64,000 bases of DNA from Ktedonospora formicarum. GTDB lineage: Bacteria; Chloroflexota; Ktedonobacteria; Ktedonobacterales; Ktedonobacteraceae. The position numbers were made by a program, and so were the translations under genes. This document shows positions 36,618-44,953 of the stretch, piece by piece; position 1 is the first letter of the stretch; every line of letters starts with the position of its first letter. The DNA is taken from contig NZ_BNJF01000001.1 of assembly GCF_016587355.1 (NCBI RefSeq), forward strand, positions 806,001 to 870,000, read 5' to 3'. The notes under the pieces are model-generated. The model was given only the letters and a program-made list of their open reading frames with translations, had not been told where the DNA came from and did not search any database.

Positions 36618-36746
36618 TCTCTATACCAACCACAGCAATATATCACTACATAGAGAATAGAGAATACATATCATACTCGCAACCGCCAATCCATGGGGGC
36701 CGCTATCAGCCAATGCAAACGCACCGAACCACTATTGGTCTTCAGC

Positions 36747-36810
36747 TGTGAAGGTCTTACGAAAAAAAGAAGCGCCGCGCCGCGCTTCTTTTTTTCGTAA
36801 GACCTTCACA
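36747..36810. repeat. 64-bp nearly perfect palindrome
   Basis: TGTGAAGGTCTTACG, seven A, GAAGCG, a GC-only centre, then the exact complement. Thirty-one of 32 base pairs match, with one C-C mismatch three pairs from the centre. The A7/T7 tracts could make it a bidirectional terminator-like hairpin. It lies upstream of both the YczE-like gene (minus) and tRNA-Ile (plus). Confidence 0.9.
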
Positions 36811-36859
36811 AGGCTCGATTTTTGCCTGTTTGCCCCTTTTCAAGACGCGTGAGATGTGT

Positions 36860-36865
36860 TATAAT
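36860..36865 (+). promoter_or_regulatory. -10 box of tRNA-Ile
   Basis: TATAAT is placed 12 bases ahead of the mature tRNA 5' end. The best -35 is weak (TTTTCA at 36837-36842, 17-bp spacer). Confidence 0.6.
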
Positions 36866-36877
36866 CCTCTGGTGTTT

Positions 36878-36950
36878 GGGCCCATAGCTCAGCGGTTAGA
36901 GCAGTCCGCTCATAACGGATTGGTCGCTGGTTCGATCCCAGCTGGGCCCA
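36878..36950 (+). tRNA. tRNA-Ile (CAU anticodon, lysidine-modified type)
   Basis: A 73-nt cloverleaf: acceptor GGGCCCA/TGGGCCC with discriminator A, D-arm AGCTCAGCGGTTAGAGCA, anticodon stem-loop GTCCG-CTCATAA-CGGAT with anticodon CAT, variable TGGTC, and T-arm GCTGGTTCGATCCCAGC. The overall pattern (AGCAG..CTCATAA..GGTCGCTGG) is that of the minor tRNA-Ile read as AUA after TilS modification, not initiator or elongator Met. CCA is not encoded. Confidence 0.93.
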
Positions 36951-37015
36951 CTTGTTTACCTCCCACCAAATGCCATTTCACACCTCTCTTTAATGCAAAG
37001 CTCCTTTGGCTCTTA

Positions 37016-38662
37016 TTAACAGTTCCCGAGAGTATGCCAGGTAATCGGCCCGACCTGACCATCAACCTCTATATGCTGAAGTGTCTGCCAGCGTTTCACA
37101 GCATACTCGGTCCTTGAGCCAAATTCCCCATCAACGTCGAGCACTTTCCCGTCCTGATCTTTCATCCCGCGAGCATTCAGCTCTTGCTGCAAGACCTTGA
37201 CCCAGCTACCTGTACTCCCGTTTTGAACCTGAGGTGGGCACACAGGCTTGGGAGTGGGGGTCGGCTTCGGCTTTTGGGTGGGAACAGGGGTTGGGCGCGG
37301 AGGCGAGGTTGGTGTAGGTTGCATTACTGGTCGCGTAGTAGGTTTAGCTGTTGGTGTAGCGGTTTTGACCGAGGATGAGTCACTCCTAGAATGTATCCTG
37401 GCAATCGAAGTTGGTTTATCCTCTGGCTGCCCCTGCTGGACGGCAGTGGGTATAACGGAAACCTTGACACGCTGGACAGAGCGCACAAAGAACATACTTG
37501 AGGCAATAATCAAAAGCACTAAAGCAACAGTTCCAATAGCGAGGAATTGCTTTCGCTGACCCCGTGGGGCCTGCACCATAATGGATGTTTGCGAAAGAGT
37601 TGTAAGAGCAGGGGGTGCAGCCTGAGACGGCACCAGCGCATAGATAGGACGAGCTGCCTCTTCCTCCACAGGAAATATATCCGTTGGTTCTGGTATTTCT
37701 TGTTCCGGAATCTTAAAAATATCGTCTGCTGGTAGGGGAAATATCTCTCGGCTCGCACTTAAGGTAGCTAGTTCTTCCTCATCAGGAAAGATCTTTGTCA
37801 TAAGCGCGATAGTTGGCATAGGAGCCGTTGGAGTTTGCTCAGGATAGCTGACCGCCTTTAAAGCGGTCGCAAACTCTTGTACACCCCTAAAACGCTGATC
37901 AGGGTCACTTGCGAGTGCCCGCAAGATCACTTGCTCCACCTCGAGAGAGAGGTCTGGAACCTGTTCACGTAAGGAAGGGGGTATTAGCTCTTCCTGGGTT
38001 GCAGGTACTGTTACCATCCCCGGAAATGGGCACCTCCCGCAGAGCAACTCATAAATAATCACCGCAAGCGCATACTGATCGCTGGCAAAGCCAGGCTCAC
38101 CTAGAGACTGCTCAGGCGCGGTATACGGAATCACACGTTCCAGATCACTCAACGTACTGTCAGAATTAAATTTGCTTCCAATACTAGGGATTGAAAAGTC
38201 ACTCAGCAGAACCATGCCATTGTTATTCAGCAGCAAGTTCTCTGGTCGAAGATTGCCATGTACCAGTTGCAGATCGTGAGCGTACTGGAGAGCGGAAGCG
38301 ATGGGGACAAGATGCTTGAGAATATCCAAAAGAGGCACCTGCAAGCCCCTGGTATGGCGCTTGCGGAAACTCCCACGTGCGGCATATTCCATAACCAGAA
38401 ACGGAAGGCTGCTTTCCCCCACTCCTGCATCCAACAACGCTGCAATATGAGGATGCTCCAATTGGCGTGAATGGACCTCACTTAGAAAACGTTGCCGATC
38501 TTGCGCCTGGGTAAGATATACATTAAAGACCTTGACCGCAGCCTGCGTTTGATGCTGAACATGCTGTCCCAGGTAAACGTCCCCATATCTTCCTCCACCA
38601 ATCCAGCGAATTAAGCGATAATCCCCATATTGCTGATTTAGAAGATCTTGATGTTTTGTCAC
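37016..38662 (-). CDS. Ser/Thr kinase-like membrane protein (probable pseudokinase) with peptidoglycan-binding domain
   Basis: A 548-residue PASTA-kinase-like architecture. Residues about 15-270 are a protein kinase fold with IGGGRYGDVYLG, the ATP-binding lysine AAVK (K44) and SDF (D155). However, the HRD-x-K catalytic loop reads HGNLRPEN (135-142), so the catalytic Asp is Asn137 and the Lys is Arg; DFG is DFS. A TM helix (about 372-392) follows, then a Thr/Pro/Lys linker and a C-terminal PG_binding_1 domain (VLQQELNARG, VDGEFGSRTEYAVKRWQ, VDGQVGPITW). It is probably a cell-wall-sensing pseudokinase. The start is GTG 38662. Confidence 0.88.
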   Translation of the reverse strand: MTKHQDLLNQQYGDYRLIRWIGGGRYGDVYLGQHVQHQTQAAVKVFNVYLTQAQDRQRFLSEVHSRQLEHPHIAALLDAGVGESSLPFLVMEYAARGSFRKRHTRGLQVPLLDILKHLVPIASALQYAHDLQLVHGNLRPENLLLNNNGMVLLSDFSIPSIGSKFNSDSTLSDLERVIPYTAPEQSLGEPGFASDQYALAVIIYELLCGRCPFPGMVTVPATQEELIPPSLREQVPDLSLEVEQVILRALASDPDQRFRGVQEFATALKAVSYPEQTPTAPMPTIALMTKIFPDEEELATLSASREIFPLPADDIFKIPEQEIPEPTDIFPVEEEAARPIYALVPSQAAPPALTTLSQTSIMVQAPRGQRKQFLAIGTVALVLLIIASSMFFVRSVQRVKVSVIPTAVQQGQPEDKPTSIARIHSRSDSSSVKTATPTAKPTTRPVMQPTPTSPPRPTPVPTQKPKPTPTPKPVCPPQVQNGSTGSWVKVLQQELNARGMKDQDGKVLDVDGEFGSRTEYAVKRWQTLQHIEVDGQVGPITWHTLGNC

Positions 38663-39313
38663 CTGTCTCTATTCCCACCCCTCGGGGCTCAATACATTCA
38701 ATCACTATAAAATACGAATATAAATATATTGTATGCAGTAAAAACCGCATAGGTCAATAAGCATAGGAGATATTGGATGCGCATCAAAAGCAGAGTTAAG
38801 CAATGAAGTAAGCCTAAAAAAATGAATGCCACCCGAGTGATGTTAGGGTGACCTTATAACGCCCTTGGCAGCAGAGCTGATGCACTTGAAAACGCTCAGA
38901 AAGGCTATTTAAACAATGAGATGGGCTTTTTTTGACATAGCTACCCATGAGTCAGTGTGCTATAATACCAGCAGATCATAAGTGTGTTTTCAACAATAAA
39001 GCTTAGGATCAAAAAAGTGAATTGTCGAGGATGTGCAAGAGCAGACAGGGAACATATACTAGAGGTTAGTGGGCTTTTCTGTTTCACTGCTGCTGCTTGA
39101 GAGTTGATTGGAAGCAACAGTACCTTTTCTTACGGGATGTGTCATAGCGCAACACAAACCGCCTCGTGTGGCCACTCTCCCCCATCAGGCGAAAGCCCTC
39201 CTCTATTTATCTTTTGCTGTACGAATTGCCGAAAAGACAAGACACCTTACCTATCAATGCCGCGCTACCTGCTTTCCGGTGCGGTTCAACGTTTCACTAC
39301 TGAGGAGAAATCA
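38663..39313 (+). other. Long upstream region of the 2-oxoacid oxidoreductase operon
   Basis: This 650-bp gap has no supported gene. TTGACA (38932-38937) and TATAAT (38961-38966) are 23 bp apart, too far for a standard pair, though the TATAAT may be used with another -35. From there the leader would be about 340 nt. No known riboswitch was recognised. An open frame through 39104-39313 lacks the korA fold and is probably leader. Confidence 0.45.
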
Positions 39314-41077
39314 GTGAAGAACGAAGTTACCATCCGAATAGGCGGAGAGTCGGGCGAAGGTACCATTTCTGGGGGTGATATTCTCGCGCTAGCTGCTGCG
39401 CGTTGGGGATACCACGTCCATACATTCAGGACCTTCCCCGCTGAAATCCTGGGAGGCCCGTGTATGTTTCAGGTTCGCATCAGCGACCAGCCCATTCAAT
39501 CTATGGGCGACTACGCGGACGTGCTCATCTGCCTAAACAAGGAGGCGTTCGATCGCAATGTTAGCGATCTACGACATGGAGGCGTACTGATTTACGACCC
39601 GTCCGATTTCACTCCTGAAACTGGCGACTTTATTACTTATGCTATACCATTTAATGAGATTGCGCGTAAAGAAGTCCAGCTTTTCCAAACCAAAAATATG
39701 GTCATGTTAGGAGCGATATCCGGTCTGTTTGGGCCGCCTCTTGAGGCAATTACTCAGGTCGTCCAGTCTAAGCTCTCTAAATCCCGTAAGGCCAATGCGA
39801 CCTTAATGGAAAAAAATATGCTGGCCCTGGAAATCGCATCCAATTATGTTTTAGAGAAATCACCTAAACAAGATCCTTATGTTCTCGGTCCCGTTACAAA
39901 GGCTGATCGTGTGGTACTTAATGGAAACCAGGCAGTCGTGGCGGGCGCGCTCGCGGCACAATGTAGTTTCTTCGCGGGCTATCCTATTACCCCTGCCAGC
40001 GATATTATGGAAGCGCTGGCAAAAGAGCTACCCAATGTCGGTGGCACATTCATGCAAGCTGAAGACGAGATGGCAGCCCTGGCAGCGGTGCTAGGTGCCT
40101 CTTTCGGCGGTAAGCGTGCTATGACCGCGACTTCTGGTCCCGGCTTCTCTCTGATGACTGAACTGATTGGGCTTTCATCCATGGCGGAGTTGCCCGCTGT
40201 CATCATAGACGCGCAGCGAGCCGGTCCTAGTACAGGCATGCCAACCAAGATGGAGCAATCTGATCTGAGCTTTGCGCTGCACGCGGGGCATGGAGATACA
40301 CCCCGTATGGTTGTAGCTCCCGCCAACGTTGCCGATTGCTTCGAGCTGATTCAACTGGCATTTAATATGGCCGAACGCTACCAGATGCCGGTTCTGTTTT
40401 TGACAGATCAATCGCTTACCGCACGCGTGGAGAGCGTTGATCGTCATATCTTCAAGCAAGGCGAGATCGTTGAACGCCTACCCTTGAAGCAGGAGGACAG
40501 CCTTGGCAGTAGCGAAGACAAGGTAGCTGTAGCCTCTGGCATGACACACAGTTACTCACGCTACGCCTATACAGCCAGTGGCATCTCTCCTATGACAGCC
40601 CCCGGACCTGGCGCAAAACCTTACGTCGCGACAGGTCTTGAACACGACGAATATGGGCATCCTGACTACGAGCCAGAAGACCATGTCGCCATGATGGAGA
40701 AACGCTTCCGCAAGCTCTACACTGCTGCCGAGGAGTTACCACAGCCTGTGCGCTACGGTGACGCCGAGGCAGCGATAGGCGTTATTGGCTGGGGCTCCAC
40801 CGAAGGAGCTATTCAGGAAGCGGTTGACCGTGGACGTGAGAAGGGATTGAAGGTGGCTTCGCTCCATCTGAAAATTTTGTCTCCCCTTCCCGATCACACC
40901 ATTCAAGCGTTCCTTAACTCTGTAGAGAAGGTAATTGTGCCAGAGTGTAATTACTCTGGGCAGTTAGCAAACCTGCTTGGCGCGAAATATGGATTGCAAG
41001 CGATCCGTGTCAATAAATTCGGCGGCATTCCATTCACTGCGGGCGAGATTCTCCGCGCCATTGAGGAGGTCGGTTAA
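39314..41077 (+). CDS. korA: 2-oxoacid:ferredoxin oxidoreductase, fused gamma-alpha subunit
   Basis: A 587-residue subunit. The N-terminal about 190 residues are the gamma domain (IRIGGESGEGTISGGDILALAA, HTFRTFPAEILGG). The rest is the alpha pyrimidine-binding part (FFAGYPITPASDIMEALA, QAEDEMAALAAVLGASFGGKRAMTATSGPGFSLM) and a C-terminal transketolase-like domain (VIGWGSTEGAIQEAV). It oxidatively decarboxylates 2-oxoglutarate or a related 2-oxoacid to the CoA thioester with reduced ferredoxin. I choose GTG 39314, six bases after GAGGAG, over upstream starts that add 70 unrelated residues. KorA rather than pyruvate specificity is inferred from the two-gene form. Confidence 0.9.
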   Translation: MKNEVTIRIGGESGEGTISGGDILALAAARWGYHVHTFRTFPAEILGGPCMFQVRISDQPIQSMGDYADVLICLNKEAFDRNVSDLRHGGVLIYDPSDFTPETGDFITYAIPFNEIARKEVQLFQTKNMVMLGAISGLFGPPLEAITQVVQSKLSKSRKANATLMEKNMLALEIASNYVLEKSPKQDPYVLGPVTKADRVVLNGNQAVVAGALAAQCSFFAGYPITPASDIMEALAKELPNVGGTFMQAEDEMAALAAVLGASFGGKRAMTATSGPGFSLMTELIGLSSMAELPAVIIDAQRAGPSTGMPTKMEQSDLSFALHAGHGDTPRMVVAPANVADCFELIQLAFNMAERYQMPVLFLTDQSLTARVESVDRHIFKQGEIVERLPLKQEDSLGSSEDKVAVASGMTHSYSRYAYTASGISPMTAPGPGAKPYVATGLEHDEYGHPDYEPEDHVAMMEKRFRKLYTAAEELPQPVRYGDAEAAIGVIGWGSTEGAIQEAVDRGREKGLKVASLHLKILSPLPDHTIQAFLNSVEKVIVPECNYSGQLANLLGAKYGLQAIRVNKFGGIPFTAGEILRAIEEVG

Positions 41078-41081
41078 ATCC

Positions 41082-41927
41082 ATGACGCAGACAATTATTA
41101 ATCCTACACCTAAAGACTATAAAAGTGACGTCAAACCTACATGGTGTCCCGGTTGTGGTGACTTCGGCGTATTAAATGCAACGCTACGCGGCCTGGCTGG
41201 GATGAAGCTTGCTCCAGACGAGACAGTTGTGGTATCGGGTATCGGCTGCTCAAGCCGCTTCCCTCACTTTATGAGAACCTTTGGCTTTCATAGTGTTCAT
41301 GGTCGTGCACTTCCTGTCGCCCAGGGCTTAAAGATGTCCCGCCCAGATCTAACAGTTGTGGCGGTTGGTGGCGATGGAGACTTCTTCAGTATCGGCGCGG
41401 GTCACCTGGTACACGCAGCATTACGCAACATTGATATCACAGTTGTTGTTATGGATAACGAGATCTACGGCCTGACCAAGGGCCAGACCTCACCAACGTC
41501 ACCTCATGGACATGTGACTAAATCGACCCCCTATGGTTTGATGGCGTCACAATTTAACCCCATTGCGACAGCCCTTTCCTTGAATGTTAGCTTCGTGGCA
41601 CGTGGCTACTCAGCAAAACCAAAGGACCTGGCAGCATTGATTGAGCAGGGAATCCAGCATAAGGGCTTCGCCTTCATTCATGCCCTGAGCCCTTGCCCAA
41701 CTTTTTATCATACCTTTGATGCCTGGGATGCCGCCGTCACACCCATTTCACCCGAGCACAACATTCAGGACCGGAATCAGGCGATGATGTTGGCACTCAA
41801 TACGGAAAAGCAATTTACCGGGGTCTTCTTCCGTGAGGAACGTGATACTATGGATCAGGCTGCTCAGAAGCTTGCCGAACGGGGCAACCCCTTCGACGTA
41901 GAACAATACATCCAACGCTACGCTTAA
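41082..41927 (+). CDS. korB: 2-oxoacid:ferredoxin oxidoreductase, beta subunit
   Basis: A 281-residue TPP-binding subunit that starts four bases after korA. The iron-sulfur cysteines appear in TWCPGCGDFGV and SGIGCSSRFPHFM. The TPP/Mg motif is GGDGDFFSIGAGH through MDNEIYGLTKGQTSPTS, and HGRALPVAQGLKMSRPDL is characteristic of the family. ATG 41082 is the right start, because the upstream frame is within korA. A stem-loop follows the stop. Confidence 0.92.
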   Translation: MTQTIINPTPKDYKSDVKPTWCPGCGDFGVLNATLRGLAGMKLAPDETVVVSGIGCSSRFPHFMRTFGFHSVHGRALPVAQGLKMSRPDLTVVAVGGDGDFFSIGAGHLVHAALRNIDITVVVMDNEIYGLTKGQTSPTSPHGHVTKSTPYGLMASQFNPIATALSLNVSFVARGYSAKPKDLAALIEQGIQHKGFAFIHALSPCPTFYHTFDAWDAAVTPISPEHNIQDRNQAMMLALNTEKQFTGVFFREERDTMDQAAQKLAERGNPFDVEQYIQRYA

Positions 41928-41946
41928 ACAGCATTCTATGAAAGAG

Positions 41947-41981
41947 AACGCGGTCAGGACATGTGTTTCCCTGACCGCGTT
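41947..41981 (+). terminator. Stem-loop after korAB
   Basis: AACGCGGTCAGG and CCTGACCGCGTT form a perfect 12-bp stem with an 11-base loop, followed by the modest run TTCTATACTTGTT. Confidence 0.7.
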
Positions 41982-42091
41982 TCTATACTTGTTCTCATTA
42001 TTCCCAATAGACAGACGCCACTCAATCCCTAGAGTGACGTAAGTGTGATACGCGAACAACGAAATGACTACCTACAGATGCAGTGGTGGTG

Positions 42092-42322
42092 CTAGTACAA
42101 TTCAAAGCCAGGTGTGGTTGTAGTCATCGCAGCATTGAGGGAATTAATAACAGCCTGGGAGAACTTTTCGCCGCAGGCTCGGCAGAAGAGACCGCCCTCG
42201 TTATGATAGGTCCCTCCAATAGCGGTCAATTGACGCTCGGCAGGCTTGCCACACCATTCACATGAGCTACCGCGAGGGGCAAAATCAACGGAAACTGGTC
42301 GGCGAAACTCATTACTCATCAT
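42092..42322 (-). CDS. Small zinc-ribbon protein
   Basis: A 76-residue protein with two Cys pairs, SCEWCGKP and FCRACGEKF, separated by a short loop: a classic zinc ribbon. No DNA- or protein-binding function can be assigned. AGGAGG lies eight bases ahead of ATG 42322; a second ATG follows at once. It stands alone. Confidence 0.72.
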   Translation of the reverse strand: MMSNEFRRPVSVDFAPRGSSCEWCGKPAERQLTAIGGTYHNEGGLFCRACGEKFSQAVINSLNAAMTTTTPGFELY

Positions 42323-42621
42323 GAGGGTATCCTCCTATCCTGTGCTGATCAGGTGTAGTTACAGTAGTTGAGAGGTTTGTTTACAGCACACCGGGGGATC
42401 TCGTATCTGATGGAGGGCAGCTCAACGAGCAGCCACGGCGATACTGCATCCACGAGTTCGCGCATCATCGCTTTAGAGCCACGCTGCTCCTGATTTTTCG
42501 ATGGATAGTAGATATGATTTAGAGGTGATCAGCGCTATCCAGTAAAAGCAACTATACCATACTTTCTCGCAAAGTGCTAGCCCTCTGGCATAGTTTCCCC
42601 ACGCTTTAAGAAGGTCGCTGG

Positions 42622-42897
42622 TTACGCCTGTGATGATTCTGAATTGGCTGACGTTTCAGCTTCACTCTCCTCTTCCGGCAAGGCGGGGAAACGACTCGAC
42701 ATACGATCACCAATAATCCACCCGATCACGCCCAGGACCAGGGTAAGAATTAACCAGAACCAGAGGATAAAAGTGATATTGACATTAAAGACCGCCGCCA
42801 GGACACCCGCCAGGATGATCCCAACAATGAGCCCAGTTGTAACACCAATCAGGCAGCCAGGGTGCTTAAGGTTGCGACCGCGTAGTTTGTTCATCAT
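42622..42897 (-). CDS. Small two-TM membrane protein
   Basis: A protein of about 91 residues with two helices (GCLIGVTTGLIVGIILAGVLAAV and ILWFWLILTLVLGVIGWIIG) and an acidic Glu/Ser tail. No family was recognised. The first possible ATG (42939) lies at the edge of a family B repeat and has no ribosome binding site; ATG 42897 (MMNKLRGRN) is more natural, with TATACT about 20 bases upstream, so the message could have a very short leader. Confidence 0.6.
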   Translation of the reverse strand: MMNKLRGRNLKHPGCLIGVTTGLIVGIILAGVLAAVFNVNITFILWFWLILTLVLGVIGWIIGDRMSSRFPALPEEESEAETSANSESSQA

Positions 42898-42937
42898 GAT
42901 TTTATTTAGTATACCTTCAACAACAAGCCATAAAAAC

Positions 42938-43058
42938 ATTTGCCAACGCCGCCTGTGCGGCGGCTAGCTTCGCCGCCACATGATTCCACATCACGCTAAA
43001 TTTGTGTAGTGCAAGATCTGAGCCTCTCAGGCGGCTGCGCTCAGGCAGATGAATGGCA
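42938..43058 (+). repeat. Dispersed intergenic repeat family B, copy 3 (full form)
   Basis: A 121-bp element starting ATTTGCCAACGCCGCC and ending GATGAATGGCA, with the full hairpin CGGCGGCTAGCTTCGCCGCC and a second stem around CTGAGCCTCTCAGGCGGC. It lies between the divergent small membrane protein and MDR dehydrogenase genes. Confidence 0.87.
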
Positions 43059-43260
43059 AGATAATTTGTTCTGCTATGGATGATAGCGTGATGTTCCACC
43101 AACGTCAAGGTGTCATGATATCTCACCCGAACAATAATGCCTCTCTTCACATCTCCAAATATGAATGGAGAGGTCTTTAGATGCACAGGGTGATAAAATG
43201 GAGAGAGAACAATAAAAAGCAGAGTTTTCGTCATAAGTAGGCGACTTCAAAGGAGAGGTT

Positions 43261-44292
43261 ATGAAGGCAACCGTTTTTCATGAGCATGGTGACATACAGG
43301 TCTTGCGCGTCGAGGATATAGCACAACCGACGCCGGGTCCCGGCGATGTTCTTGTGAAGGTGCAGGCATGTGGTGTCAATCGTCTCGATGTTTACTCACG
43401 CACCGGGCGAACCAAAGTCGCTCCCATGCCCCATATCTCAGGCTCAGAGGTCGCAGGCGAGATCGTGGCGCTAGGTCAGGCTGTAGGCGGGCTCAAAGTT
43501 GGACAGGCTGTAGTCGTTGCTCCTTATCTTTTCTGCGGACAATGCGAGTTTTGTCGCTCGGGCGAGGAGGTTATCTGCCTGAAAGGAGATATTGTTGGCT
43601 TGGGAAGCCAGGGTGGCTATGCTGAATATATAAGCGTCCCAGCTTCGAGTATTGTGCCTCGACCAGACAACGTCGATGCCGTTTCCGCCGCAGCCGTTGG
43701 GCTGTCAGCGATTACCGCCTGGCATATGCTTACTCGCAAGGCACCATTGCAGCCAGGTCAGGATGTGCTGGTACAGGCAGGAGGAAGCGGTGTAGGAAGC
43801 GCAGCTATCCAGATCGCAAAGCTAGCGGGAGCGCGTGTCATCACCACAGTAAGCAATGAGGAAAAGAGAGCCAAGGCTCTCGAATTGGGGGCAGACGAGG
43901 TTATCAACTATCGTGAGCAAGACTTCCTACAAGAGGTCCGCCACCTGACTGGAAAACGCGGCGTTAATGTTGTCGTGGAACACGTTGGACCCGATACCTG
44001 GGAGAAGAGTGTTGCATGCCTGGCACGCAAAGGACGTCTGGTCACCTGTGGCGCGACAAGCGGAAATGAGAGTAAAATCAATCTCTGGAACCTCTTCGCC
44101 AAGGAACAGACCCTTATTGGCTCTTATGGTGGAACACGTCAGGATCTCGCTGATCTCCTCAAACTTGTCGCGCGACGCCAGTTTATCCCAGTTGTCGATA
44201 GCACCTATACTCTGAAGCAGATTGGGCACGCGCAACAGCGTATGGAGAGACGTGAGAACTTTGGCAAATTGATTGTAACACCCTCTGTATAA
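43261..44292 (+). CDS. Zinc-type MDR alcohol dehydrogenase / quinone oxidoreductase
   Basis: A 343-residue medium-chain dehydrogenase. It has ACGVNRLDVYSRTG with GSEVAGEIVALG, the structural zinc cysteines FCGQCEFCRSGEEVIC, and the cofactor fold VLVQAGGSGVGSAAIQIAK. Because the catalytic-zinc histidine motif (GHE) reads GSE, it resembles quinone oxidoreductase-like members that keep only structural zinc. Substrate unknown. AAGGAGAGG precedes ATG 43261. Confidence 0.88.
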   Translation: MKATVFHEHGDIQVLRVEDIAQPTPGPGDVLVKVQACGVNRLDVYSRTGRTKVAPMPHISGSEVAGEIVALGQAVGGLKVGQAVVVAPYLFCGQCEFCRSGEEVICLKGDIVGLGSQGGYAEYISVPASSIVPRPDNVDAVSAAAVGLSAITAWHMLTRKAPLQPGQDVLVQAGGSGVGSAAIQIAKLAGARVITTVSNEEKRAKALELGADEVINYREQDFLQEVRHLTGKRGVNVVVEHVGPDTWEKSVACLARKGRLVTCGATSGNESKINLWNLFAKEQTLIGSYGGTRQDLADLLKLVARRQFIPVVDSTYTLKQIGHAQQRMERRENFGKLIVTPSV

Positions 44293-44346
44293 TGAAATTG
44301 TCGAGGTATTGTTCAGGTACCGAGCGATATTTCGGTTTGGCTTTTC

Positions 44347-44408
44347 CTTATGCGACAGCCTGGACGCACTCGCGCTAGCCGCGTGAGAGGTGCTGGTTTT
44401 CACATAAG
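44347..44408 (+). repeat. Inverted-end intergenic repeat family A, copy 4
   Basis: A 62-bp element, CTTATGCGACAGCC to GGTTTTCACATAAG, with a shorter core containing CGCGCTAGCCGCG. It is placed between the MDR dehydrogenase gene and a small membrane protein gene. Confidence 0.75.
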
Positions 44409-44442
44409 ATCGTTTATTGGTCAACGAAAGGATGACAGTTTC

Positions 44443-44634
44443 ATGGCAACAGTTGTGAAAGAGCAGCGCCAGTCTCCCAACAACAATCACCACCGGGTCG
44501 AGATCATCGACTCGCCTGAAGCGGCCTCCAGCCGTAAAGGTTGGACGATCACCTGGATCGTAGCCGGGTCGCTTGCCTTGATCGGCATCGTCTCCTTTCT
44601 TGTAATGCGCCGCCTCTCTGCCGACGAGGTATAG
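44443..44634 (+). CDS. Small single-TM protein (63 residues)
   Basis: A short protein: a polar N-terminus (MATVVKEQRQSPNNNHHRVE) and one TM helix (WTITWIVAGSLALIGIVSFLVM) followed by RRLSADEV. GAAAGGAT precedes ATG 44443. It has its own stem-loop terminator just after the stop, which supports a real gene. No function can be assigned. Confidence 0.65.
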   Translation: MATVVKEQRQSPNNNHHRVEIIDSPEAASSRKGWTITWIVAGSLALIGIVSFLVMRRLSADEV

Positions 44635-44655
44635 GCAACGCTTACATATCTTGGA

Positions 44656-44687
44656 GGAGAGTACCTGTTACATACCAGGCACTCTCC
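44656..44687 (+). terminator. Stem-loop after small membrane protein
   Basis: GGAGAGTACCTG pairs with CAGGCACTCTCC (one mismatch, 8-base loop), followed by TTCC. Confidence 0.65.
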
Positions 44688-44953
44688 TTCCAGAGCCTCT
44701 TAACCGCACTATAAGAAAATCCTTCCTCACTATTCGACCTGCTTTCGCCTGCCCCAAGCCCATACCATCATCCAGATTATGGCTTTGCATCAACTTCAAC
44801 TCCGCGAACTAGCTAACGCACCCGGATGTTTGAACAGGAAAGTCATCTGAAGCATTGACAAACGCAAGCCGAAAAGGCAAGCTAAGAACAATATGAGAGA
44901 AGTCTGGAGCCGCTCCCCGGAAGCACACATAGAGTAGATCGGTATATAGAATA

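Noticed and set aside
36878..36950. tRNA-Met from the CAT anticodon
   Set aside because: The body sequence and stems match the minor tRNA-Ile whose C34 is modified to lysidine, not initiator or elongator Met.
42323..42621. Short minus-strand frame of about 39 codons starting near 42470
   Set aside because: No properly spaced ribosome binding site and no recognisable domain; the 300-bp gap otherwise shows nothing distinctive.
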